NCBI GenBank assembly: GCA_020346825.1
Contig: CP070791.1
Coordinates: 764,148-769,604 of the forward strand
DNA: 5,457 nucleotides
Direction of reading: 5' to 3'
Source of the DNA: Candidatus Bathyarchaeota archaeon
Lineage (GTDB): Archaea > Thermoproteota > Bathyarchaeia > Bathyarchaeales > Bathyarchaeaceae
Below, one piece after another: positions 1 to 4,219 of this stretch (the first letter of the stretch is position 1; each line of letters starts with the position of its first letter). A model generated the notes under the pieces. The model saw nothing but the letters and a program-made list of their open reading frames with translations. It was not told the origin of the DNA and searched no databases. The translations under genes and the position numbers were made by a program.

Positions 1-291
1 AATCTCGTTTTCCCTCGCAAGTAGAGGTTTTATGTTTTCAATCTTCAAGTTCCGGATTTTCTGTTCAAGAGATTCAAGCATCTCCTTTTGAATGTCGACG
101 GCATAGATCTTTGCAACTTTCCGTGACAATGGCACAGTGAAAAACCCGCTACCGCACCCCAAGTCAGCCACAACAAACTTGGGGCCAATCTCTATCGTCT
201 TCAAGATCTCTTCAGGATTTTGCCAGATCTTTCTATCTTCCGTCTCCAAAACAGCTATTCTCTTCGGGTCGAAAAGATGCGACCCCTTCAC
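1..291 (-). CDS. Class I SAM-dependent methyltransferase, N-terminal part (truncated by window edge)
   Basis: The frame is open for 97 codons and runs off the left edge, so the C-terminal half is missing. It begins (V/M)KGSHLFDPKRIAVLE and contains the glycine-rich SAM-binding motif I, VVADLGCGSGFFT, at about residues 40-52, followed by the acidic end of strand 2, IYAVDIQKEML, whose Asp should contact the ribose of SAM. This is the UbiE/Methyltransf_11-like Rossmann fold; the methyl acceptor cannot be told from this half. I chose the GTG at 289-291 because the N-terminus then matches the usual archaeal style of this family and a GGAG lies nine bases upstream (301-304). The frame is also open further upstream into the cupin gene but has no ATG there. 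The gene starts 47 bases after the cupin stop on the same strand, so the two are probably co-transcribed. The family is certain; the substrate is unknown. Confidence 0.85.
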   Translation of the reverse strand, partial: MKGSHLFDPKRIAVLETEDRKIWQNPEEILKTIEIGPKFVVADLGCGSGFFTVPLSRKVAKIYAVDIQKEMLESLEQKIRNLKIENIKPLLARENEI

Positions 292-338
292 ACACTTACG
301 CTCCTTTTCCTTCCATCTCAGGTATGTACATGCATAAT

Positions 339-677
339 CTAAGGTGTATTTGGGACGAGGCAGAGAAACTTCACAGTTTTCTTTCCATTGTTCTTGAATT
401 GATGCTTCTCGTTTGAGGGAATGAAAATGACGTCCCCAGCTCTGAATTCTTCGCGCCCCTCCTCGCTTACTGCAAGACCCTTACCTTCTAGAATGAAGAC
501 TTCATGTTCCCAAGGGTGACTGTGAAATGGACTGTAGCCTCCATCTTCCATCTCAAACAGCCTCATTGCGAAGTTTTCAGCTCCCATCTCCTTTGTTATA
601 AGCCATCGCACCGTTAGTTTTGAGGCCCCTTCTTCCGCACCTTTCGCTTCCACATTCCGATAATTATGGATCTTCAT
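339..677 (-). CDS. Small single-domain cupin protein
   Basis: This 112-residue protein is one cupin_2 beta-barrel. Cupin motif 1 is seen as GYSPFHSHPWEHEVFILEGKG-like sequence at about residues 47-67, supplying two His, one more His and the Glu (H53, H55, E58, H59 region) that normally bind a divalent metal. Motif 2 is GDVIFIPSNEKHQFKNNG at about 81-98, with its own His. Length is typical of stand-alone cupins, which act as metal-dependent isomerases, dioxygenases or ligand-binding proteins; nothing here separates these. The ATG at 677 is preceded by GGTG at 684-687, a good archaeal ribosome binding site, and by a TATA-like box near 717. The gene probably leads a two-gene unit with the downstream methyltransferase. 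An inverted repeat sits directly before the start and could regulate it. Confidence 0.9.
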   Translation of the reverse strand: MKIHNYRNVEAKGAEEGASKLTVRWLITKEMGAENFAMRLFEMEDGGYSPFHSHPWEHEVFILEGKGLAVSEEGREEFRAGDVIFIPSNEKHQFKNNGKKTVKFLCLVPNTP

Positions 678-685
678 TCCCTACA

Positions 686-703
686 CCTATTTAGGCAAAT
701 AGG
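686..703 (-). promoter_or_regulatory. Inverted repeat before the cupin start (operator or SD-hiding hairpin)
   Basis: CCTATTTGCCTAAATAGG on the minus strand has two perfect 7-base arms around a 4-base centre. Its 3' arm overlaps the first two bases of the GGTG ribosome binding site at 684-687. It also lies where the transcription start is expected from the TATA-like box near 717. It could therefore be a repressor operator at the start site, or an RNA hairpin if transcription starts slightly further upstream. Confidence 0.45.
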
Positions 704-712
704 GAGACCTCG

Positions 713-722
713 ATTATTAAGC
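713..722 (-). promoter_or_regulatory. TATA-like box of the cupin gene
   Basis: The minus-strand sequence CGCTTAATAATCG is the most TATA-like element upstream of the cupin gene. At the usual archaeal spacing of about 26 bases it would start transcription near 691, giving a leader of roughly 13 bases. Confidence 0.4.
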
Positions 723-758
723 GTTCTAGACCATTTTAGAATCAGTAACGCGTGCGCA

Positions 759-1438
759 TTAGACTGACCTACTGAACTTTTTTTCTTGAACCAGAAACTT
801 GTTGCGGTCAAAAGACACAATTCTAACCTTCACCATTCTGAGGGGAACTCCTTTCCATACGAGATCGTTCTAAGTTTCCTTCTGCTTCTTCATCAACTTG
901 GCGTTGCGCCCACATTTGATCTCAATAACCTCCATGTCGCCGTCAACTACCGGATACTCTGTAACGTCATCACGTTTCTTTGATTTGTTTTTCAGCCAGC
1001 TATCAAGGAGACGTGTGTTTTTCCACACTTTCCTCTTACTTCCTTTCTCCCGCAGCTTCAGTAACAGACCGTCTGGGGTGCAGTGATTACGCGCTAAAAC
1101 TCCCACAACCATTGCATACTTGGAGAGCAGTTGTCTGTTTGCGTAGAAGCCGTGGACATAGAAGTCTTCTCTGAAATGATCGTAGGTGAACAGCTTCTCG
1201 TTCCAAGTCTTAAGGCTCTGCTTATAGTCGTTGCGGCTGAATACTACGTGATCCCACTTCTCTTTTTTGACAAGTTTGGGGGCAAGGGTGTTGCGGATGA
1301 AGCGTCTCGCTAAATGCTCACCGATCACCCCTTTCAGAATGTTCAGCTCAAGAGACTTCAACCGATACTCCAGACGTAGACCTCCAGGAAAAGGTGAAGA
1401 AGGCACTCTTTGACGTCGGTGTTGATCTTGCGTAACAT
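759..1438 (-). pseudogene. Broken PD-(D/E)XK (RecB/Cas4-like) nuclease gene with frameshift and amber codon
   Basis: The long central frame (870-1406) carries nuclease hallmarks: GEHLA with Glu30, TPDG with Asp112, EIK at 162-164 and Gln175 of QKET (numbered from the GTG at 1406). In RecB/Cas4-type nucleases the Gln belongs to a QxxxY motif. Here the codon expected for Tyr is TAG (870-872), one base from a Tyr codon. The same frame then continues for 36 sensible codons (NDLVWKGVPLRMVKVRIVSF and on) to TAA at 759-761. At the other end, the preceding frame from ATG 1438 reads MLRKINTDVKECLLHLFLE and stops at 1358-1360. Restoring one base near 1382, in the GGAGG run, joins it to GLRLEYRLKSLELNIL, giving about 226 residues. 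An in-frame ATG at 1504 would add 22 residues. GAGG lies upstream of ATG 1438. Two independent lesions suggest decay rather than one sequencing error. Likely DNA nuclease in origin; exact subfamily unknown. Confidence 0.75.
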
Positions 1439-1467
1439 GTGGTAGTCCTCTTCGTTTTCCAGAAAAT

Positions 1468-1550
1468 CTTGGGGCTCACGGCGTGCGCGGTGAAGGAGAA
1501 CCATTAAGTGGCTGTCCTGTAATCACCAAGATTGAGCGATGAGCCCCAAG
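1468..1550 (-). other. Branched foldable segment closed by an 11-bp inverted repeat
   Basis: CTTGGGGCTCA (minus strand, 1550-1540) pairs perfectly with TGAGCCCCAAG (1478-1468). Between them the minus strand holds a short hairpin, AATC-TTGGT-GATT (1533-1521), and a longer one, GGACAGCCA-CTTAA-TGGTTCTCC (1517-1495), with eight of nine positions pairing including one wobble. It resembles a three-way or cloverleaf fold but has no tRNA T-loop sequence. It lies upstream of the broken nuclease gene and could be a 5' leader element or the remnant of a mobile-element end. It overlaps the possible extended reading frame from 1504. Confidence 0.3.
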
Positions 1551-1575
1551 TGCATGCAGCGTTAAACTGGATTCT

Positions 1576-1586
1576 CTATTTAACCC
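1576..1586 (-). promoter_or_regulatory. TATA-like box upstream of the broken nuclease gene
   Basis: The minus strand reads GGGTTAAATAG here, a weak but fair archaeal TATA box. It would start transcription near 1555, immediately before the branched foldable segment, leaving a leader of about 118 bases to the ATG at 1438. The rest of the gap 1587-1759 shows nothing I can support. Confidence 0.25.
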
Positions 1587-1759
1587 TTAGGAATCAACTC
1601 ACATTTAGAGAAGTAGAGAGTCAAGTGAAACTGTCTATGTATGCGCGCGGAAAATAATAGGGTTTTCGGGGGAAGTTTCATGCTTTTACTTGAGCCAGCT
1701 CCAATTTCTGAAAACTGCGGGCGCAAATTGAGAAAATAACTTGCGTAAGACATGTCCCT

Positions 1760-1921
1760 TTAGAGTAGAGATTCGTTGACAATTTTCTGCAATTCTTCCT
1801 TCTCCACATGTTTGTGTACACGGACACGCGAGCCTCTAGCTTTGTCCAAATAGTGCACGAGAACCAACATAGTCACTGGGATTAAGAGAAGAAAGCCCAA
1901 GGTAGGTAGAAATTCCATCAT
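1760..1921 (-). CDS. Small single-span membrane protein, 53 residues
   Basis: An ATG-ATG pair (1921 and 1918) opens a short frame ending in TAA at 1760-1762. From the second Met it begins MEFLPTLGFLLLIPVTMLVLV, one hydrophobic segment of about 18 residues, then a basic stretch (DKARGSRVRVHKHVEK) and an amphipathic tail ending QKIVNESLL. The positive charges after the helix predict an outside N-terminus and a cytoplasmic tail. I do not recognise a family. It is held to be real because the hydrophobic-then-charged layout is coherent and an excellent TATA-like box stands about 35 bases upstream. It stands alone, with no same-strand gene close behind it except the broken nuclease. Function unknown; possibly a small subunit or regulator of a membrane complex. 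Confidence 0.6.
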   Translation of the reverse strand: MMEFLPTLGFLLLIPVTMLVLVHYLDKARGSRVRVHKHVEKEELQKIVNESLL

Positions 1922-1947
1922 CTTCTCGCCTAGAGAAAATATATCTC

Positions 1948-1961
1948 ATATATTAATATAG
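1948..1961 (-). promoter_or_regulatory. Strong TATA-like box for the small membrane protein
   Basis: TATATTAATATA (1949-1960) is a perfect 12-base palindrome and a good archaeal TATA sequence. Transcription about 26 bases downstream would begin near 1929, giving a leader of about eight bases before the ATG at 1921. Being palindromic, it could also serve the plus strand. Confidence 0.5.
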
Positions 1962-2136
1962 ACGTTATTGCGCAATTGGCTATATATCAAAAACCGATAT
2001 ACCCGTATGAAAGCACGCGTTTATGCATTAGGACGAGGGAGGTGCGCAAACAACAAAGAATCAAGCACAAGGTGACTTCCGCGCGGGGACCCAGATCCCA
2101 GAAGCTCGTGTGCCCACAAAAACAAAATGCTTAAGT

Positions 2137-2157
2137 ATGACGTATGTCATATAATAT
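2137..2157 (+). promoter_or_regulatory. TATA-like box preceded by a small inverted repeat
   Basis: TATAATAT at 2150-2157 could serve as a plus-strand TATA box with a start near 2180, just where the first copy of the repeated segment begins. It is immediately preceded by ATGAC-GTAT-GTCAT (2137-2150), a 5-base inverted repeat that might bind a regulator. The assignment rests only on base composition and spacing. Confidence 0.3.
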
Positions 2158-2176
2158 CTCTCAGATCGCAAGTGTC

Positions 2177-2191
2177 CCGAGACTGTTGAGG
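2177..2191 (+). repeat. Direct repeat A, copy 1
   Basis: CCGAGACTGTTGAGG is identical to the segment at 2278-2292, 101 bases further on. The flanks are only loosely similar. Confidence 0.7.
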
Positions 2192-2211
2192 GACTAACAG
2201 TTACTTCGCGA

Positions 2212-2227
2212 GGCATGCATGCATGCC
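2212..2227. repeat. Perfect 16-bp palindrome
   Basis: GGCATGCATGCATGCC is fully self-complementary and alternates purine and pyrimidine in its core. It could extrude as a hairpin, form left-handed DNA, or act as a symmetric protein-binding site. It sits inside the candidate structured RNA. Confidence 0.6.
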
Positions 2228-2252
2228 CTCTACTTTCTCTTTTCATCGCCTC

Positions 2253-2270
2253 CCTCAATAGCGGGAAAGC
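2253..2270 (+). repeat. Direct repeat B, copy 1
   Basis: CCTCAATAGCGGGAAAGC matches the segment at 2347-2364 in 16 of 18 positions, 94 bases away. Together with repeat A this gives a degenerate unit of roughly 95-100 bases repeated between 2163 and 2370. Confidence 0.65.
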
Positions 2271-2277
2271 ACATGCT

Positions 2278-2292
2278 CCGAGACTGTTGAGG
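2278..2292 (+). repeat. Direct repeat A, copy 2
   Basis: Identical 15-base copy of the segment at 2177-2191. Here its TTGAGG part forms the left arm of the hairpin that precedes the T-run. Confidence 0.7.
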
Positions 2293-2319
2293 AGTCAAAC
2301 GTCACCTCAACGGGTTTTT
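2284..2319 (+). terminator. Hairpin followed by T5
   Basis: Nine-position stem CTGTTGAGG/CCTCAACGG with a 12-base loop, then G and TTTTT. It would be an intrinsic-type end for a plus-strand transcript. No plus-strand protein gene precedes it, which is part of the case for the RNA candidate. Confidence 0.4.
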
Positions 2320-2346
2320 GCCCATCTACCTATCCACCATCTAGCT

Positions 2347-2364
2347 CCTCAACGGCGGGAAAGC
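2347..2364 (+). repeat. Direct repeat B, copy 2
   Basis: CCTCAACGGCGGGAAAGC, 16 of 18 identical to 2253-2270. It ends just short of the wrbA stop codon (2371-2373); similarity fades into the coding end of that gene. Confidence 0.65.
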
Positions 2365-2370
2365 GCGCAC

Positions 2371-3000
2371 TCAAGACGATAGTTTCTTAGCGATTGTTGT
2401 CAAGTGTTTGCCCAAGCTTCTTGCCAGGTTCAGGTCGTTGGCCGTCGGCATGCGCGTGTAAGGTGGACCGGCTCCTGCAACGGTTGAAGCTCCGTAGGGT
2501 GAGCCGCCGGTTATTTCTTCCATTGTCATCTGCTCTGTGAAGGAGTAGGGCAAGCCAACCAGAACAAACCCATGATGCAACAGCGTAAGATGGGTCGAGA
2601 CAATAGTCGTTTCCTGTCCACCGTGTTGAGTGTTGGAGCTTGTGAAGGCTGCAGCTGGCTTGCCGATGAGACTGCCCTTCACCCAAACTCCTCCGGTTTG
2701 ATCCCAGAAGTTTCTCATCTGGGCACACATGTTGCCGAATCGAGTTGGCGTGCCGACAATAACTCCGTCGATTTCTTCCAGATCCTTATTAGGATCAGCG
2801 ATCGGGATATCCTTCATCAACTCTTTTACCAGTTTTATGTCCTCGTTCCAAGAATCTTCCGGAACAAGTTCGGCAACTTGTCTGAGAGCTGGCTTACCTC
2901 CTGCCTCTCGGACGCCTTCAGCTACTGCTTGTGCCATCCTCAAGATGTGTCCGTACATCGAATAGAAGAGAACTAGAATCTTTGGTCTATCTTCCCTCAT
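2371..3000 (-). CDS. wrbA: WrbA-type NAD(P)H:quinone oxidoreductase (FMN flavoprotein)
   Basis: This is a 209-residue flavodoxin-fold protein that carries out two-electron reduction of quinones with NAD(P)H, avoiding semiquinone and superoxide formation in the cytoplasm. From the ATG at 3000 the FMN phosphate loop is YSMYGH (13-18). The isoalloxazine-contacting loops are GTPTRFGNM (83-91), followed by RNFWDQTGG, and SSNTQHGGQE (121-130). The quinone and tetramer regions show GLPYS (149-153) and GGSPYGASTVAG. Length is close to E. coli WrbA. I prefer the ATG at 3000 because GGTGAGG lies just before it. An in-frame ATG at 3024 would add eight unconserved residues and would lie only 16 bases after the upstream stop. 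The gene follows the DUF420-like gene with a 40-base gap and is probably co-transcribed with it. The stop is TGA. Confidence 0.95.
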   Translation of the reverse strand: MREDRPKILVLFYSMYGHILRMAQAVAEGVREAGGKPALRQVAELVPEDSWNEDIKLVKELMKDIPIADPNKDLEEIDGVIVGTPTRFGNMCAQMRNFWDQTGGVWVKGSLIGKPAAAFTSSNTQHGGQETTIVSTHLTLLHHGFVLVGLPYSFTEQMTMEEITGGSPYGASTVAGAGPPYTRMPTANDLNLARSLGKHLTTIAKKLSS

Positions 3001-3040
3001 CTCCTCACCCCCTTCTTGATTCATACATGTATGCGTGCGC

Positions 3041-3475
3041 CTATATGGGCAAATACAACATGATGTAGATGTATATACCCACTAACAGCTCGATCAACCA
3101 TAGGAACACAGTGACGCGCATAACGTTCTTCCTTTTGGCACAAGCCCTGATATTGTTAATTAGCCATACGCCCACTAGCCAGATTCCCAAAATCTCTACC
3201 ACGGTTCCCATAATGCTGTGTGAAAACACAATTAAGGCGGCATCGGAAAATGGCGCCGAAAACAAGCCTCTGAAGCCTAGCAAAGAAGGAATCATGACGA
3301 TGGCCATGGAAATAGTGTTTAGGAAAACAGCAATACCCATCACGGTTCCGTGTCTGTTGAATCCACGTCTGAACTTAGCAATTACAACTCCTCCAACTAG
3401 GAGAATGAAAATGAAAACCTGAAGCAACAAGTTCAAGTCAGATGCTAGTGGAGCATTTGCATTGAAAAGGCCCAT
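3041..3475 (-). CDS. Four-helix DUF420-like membrane protein
   Basis: The 144 residues form four hydrophobic segments at about 14-34, 43-63, 81-104 and 119-142. His42 lies at the start of helix 2 (FNRHGTVMGI) and His86 in helix 3 (VFSHSIMGTVVEILG). The pattern agrees with DUF420-like proteins, which keep such paired histidines, so binding of heme or another metal in the membrane is possible but unproven. The third helix region and the tail ending IYIYIMLYLPI resemble cytochrome-associated four-helix proteins more than transporters. The ATG at 3475 has a GGGGA close upstream and a TATA-like element about 26 bases away. It sits between the SOR-like gene and wrbA on the same strand, so a part in membrane redox chemistry is plausible. 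Biochemical function is not established. Confidence 0.7.
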   Translation of the reverse strand: MGLFNANAPLASDLNLLLQVFIFILLVGGVVIAKFRRGFNRHGTVMGIAVFLNTISMAIVMIPSLLGFRGLFSAPFSDAALIVFSHSIMGTVVEILGIWLVGVWLINNIRACAKRKNVMRVTVFLWLIELLVGIYIYIMLYLPI

Positions 3476-3490
3476 CTTCCCCAGCGACCC

Positions 3491-3505
3491 TTATTGATTT
3501 ATGTG
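3491..3505 (-). promoter_or_regulatory. TATA-like box of the DUF420-like gene
   Basis: The minus strand reads CACATAAATCAATAA. Centred near 3500, it predicts a transcript starting at or next to the ATG at 3475, a leaderless or nearly leaderless message. No T-run ends the upstream SOR-like gene in the 108-base gap, so read-through is also possible. Confidence 0.35.
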
Positions 3506-3583
3506 AGGTGCATTCCTAAAAGCCTTGTCACGATTCTGGAATAACTATTAACCGTCCATGCTGCCCAAGAAACTGGCCATTCC

Positions 3584-4054
3584 TTACTGCTTGGACCTAA
3601 CCAGCAATATTGCGATTGAGACAAATGCTAGAAACAGGAATAAGTAGATTGTCGAGAATTCAGGAACCACCACAGGTTGAGACCAGGAACTCCAGCCATG
3701 CCAGGTACAAAAAGCTCTAGCTTGAACTGCAGGAGTATCCGTCACTTCGCCCATGTTATATTGAGCAAGGAAAGTCTCTGTTGACTGACCCTCGAGATAA
3801 ACCGCTTCAACAGTTCCGTCTATGTCAACCTCAACGGCGTCCACATAGTGGGTAGGTGTTGGTGAGGCATGTCTAACAGTTATGTTTAGGATAGTATCAG
3901 TTCCACTTGTCCATGGTTCAACACTCGTTACATCCGGAATATCAGCCAATACAAGATTGGTCTGAAAAGCGAAGAGTACTGCCAAAGCCAAAACCAACAG
4001 GATGGTCAAAGTTTTCGGCTTTTTCTTCAATTCACTAATCATAATTGCACCCAT
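3584..4054 (-). CDS. Secreted superoxide reductase-like (desulfoferrodoxin fold) protein with PEF-type C-terminal anchor
   Basis: Read from ATG 4054 this is 156 residues. Residues 10-37 are a signal peptide (KKKPK, then a hydrophobic core ending LVLA, cleavage likely before DIPDV). The domain from 38 to about 127 shows VRHASPTPTHYVDAVEV (His62, His69) and RAFCTWHGWSSWS (Cys116, His119). In superoxide reductases the iron is held by four His and one Cys, from HPxxxxxHH-like and CNxHG motifs. Four of these ligands appear here; the N-terminal His (KHVP region) and the lid residue are missing. The protein ends VVVPEFSTIYLFLFLAF, a second hydrophobic span and RSKQ, the three-part layout of archaeosortase PEF-CTERM signals. 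I chose ATG 4054 because a TATA-like box at 4074-4082 predicts a leaderless start there; ATG 4042 and TTG 4075 are alternatives. Whether it reduces superoxide is unproven. Confidence 0.6.
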   Translation of the reverse strand: MGAIMISELKKKPKTLTILLVLALAVLFAFQTNLVLADIPDVTSVEPWTSGTDTILNITVRHASPTPTHYVDAVEVDIDGTVEAVYLEGQSTETFLAQYNMGEVTDTPAVQARAFCTWHGWSSWSQPVVVPEFSTIYLFLFLAFVSIAILLVRSKQ

Positions 4055-4072
4055 TAAGCTACTTCTTGAACC

Positions 4073-4083
4073 CAATATTTAAG
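4073..4083 (-). promoter_or_regulatory. TATA-like box of the SOR-like gene
   Basis: The minus strand reads ACTTAAATATT. About 26 bases downstream lies the ATG at 4054, fitting a leaderless transcript. The upstream TTG at 4075 would fall inside this box and is therefore an unlikely start. Confidence 0.5.
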
Positions 4084-4131
4084 TATGAAAGTGCACGCCC
4101 GAAAGTAAACAAGTTCCATTGAATATTCGTT

Positions 4132-4162
4132 TAGGTTTGGAAAAACCTATGCTTCTTTTTTT
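4132..4162 (+). terminator. Hairpin plus T7 in the divergent promoter region
   Basis: TAGGTTT-GGAA-AAACCTA (4132-4149) is a perfect 7-base stem with a 4-base loop, followed after six bases by seven T. It looks like an intrinsic terminator on the plus strand, but no plus-strand gene precedes it. It may end a short RNA antisense to the SOR-like promoter, or be an operator by chance followed by T. Confidence 0.35.
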
Positions 4163-4176
4163 GCATGCATGCGAAA

Positions 4177-4186
4177 AGCTTAAGCT
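4177..4186 (+). promoter_or_regulatory. TATA-like element of the Cys-repeat gene
   Basis: AGCTTAAGCT, preceded by the purine-rich GCGAAA typical of a BRE position, is the best TATA candidate before the gene at 4220. It predicts a start near 4205-4209, inside the inverted repeat that follows, and a leader of about 12-15 bases. Confidence 0.35.
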
Positions 4187-4192
4187 AATGGC

Positions 4193-4216
4193 GCACCACA
4201 AATGAAATTGTGGTGC
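4193..4216 (+). promoter_or_regulatory. Perfect 9-bp hairpin hiding the ribosome binding site
   Basis: GCACCACAA (4193-4201) is the exact reverse complement of TTGTGGTGC (4208-4216), with loop ATGAAA. The right arm contains GGTG (4212-4215), the ribosome binding site four bases before the ATG at 4220. If transcribed, the hairpin would block initiation until opened. If transcription starts inside it, the same symmetry makes a good operator over the start site, for example for self-repression. Confidence 0.6.
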
Positions 4217-4219
4217 TAG

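Larger units (their letters stand above)
2178..2319 (+). ncRNA. Candidate structured RNA in the gap between wrbA and the small membrane protein
   Basis: No convincing protein frame covers this stretch, yet it holds extensive complementarity. TGTTGAGGGA (2184-2193) pairs over ten positions, one of them a G-U, with TCCCTCAATA (2251-2260). This stem encloses the perfect palindrome GGCATGCATGCATGCC (2212-2227). Next, CTGTTGAGG (2284-2292) pairs over nine positions, one wobble, with CCTCAACGG (2305-2313), directly followed by GTTTTT, which resembles a terminator. CCTCAA at 2253 could instead pair with TTGAGG at 2287, so two alternative folds exist. A TATA-like box lies at 2150-2157. It may instead be a DNA repeat, or the 3' region of the convergent wrbA transcript. 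No known RNA family recognised. Confidence 0.35.

Noticed and set aside
870..872. UAG as pyrrolysine in the nuclease
   Set aside because: Three neighbouring genes end naturally in TAG, the position is a catalytic-motif Tyr in the family, and the same gene carries a separate frameshift. A nonsense mutation is simpler.
898..1313. Several 60-65-residue plus-strand frames
   Set aside because: They are antisense to the nuclease frame, which carries clear catalytic motifs; low-complexity Ser/Phe composition is typical of shadows.
1468..1550. tRNA gene
   Set aside because: The overall size and closing stem are suggestive, but there is no GTTCRANYC T-loop, no standard D arm and no proper anticodon arm on either strand.
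2042..2134. 30-codon plus-strand frame from a GTG, with a TATA-like element near 1980
   Set aside because: A purine-rich GGGAG runs straight into the GTG with no spacer, and the peptide is just basic and featureless. Not enough to call a gene.
2061..2258. 65-residue minus-strand frame across the intergenic region
   Set aside because: It overlaps the palindrome and repeats, has no ribosome binding site I trust and no recognisable protein features; the RNA or repeat reading explains the region better.
2163..2370. CRISPR array
   Set aside because: Only two copies of each repeat, unequal spacing, imperfect repeat B and hairpin-forming spacers; no cas gene nearby (the broken nuclease resembles Cas4 only at superfamily level).
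2572..2976. 134-residue plus-strand frame
   Set aside because: It lies wholly antisense to wrbA, whose motifs are unmistakable, and its protein shows no domain or coherent composition.
3000..3024. wrbA start at ATG 3024
   Set aside because: It would add eight residues unlike the family, sits within a 12-bp palindrome (CATACATGTATG) and lacks a ribosome binding site; the ATG at 3000 has GGTGAGG just upstream.
3040..3055. Resemblance between CCTATATGGGCAAATA here and the cupin-upstream inverted repeat (CCTATTTAGGCAAATA)
   Set aside because: Here the bases encode the last four residues and stop codon of the DUF420-like protein and lack the second symmetric arm, so the similarity is probably chance.
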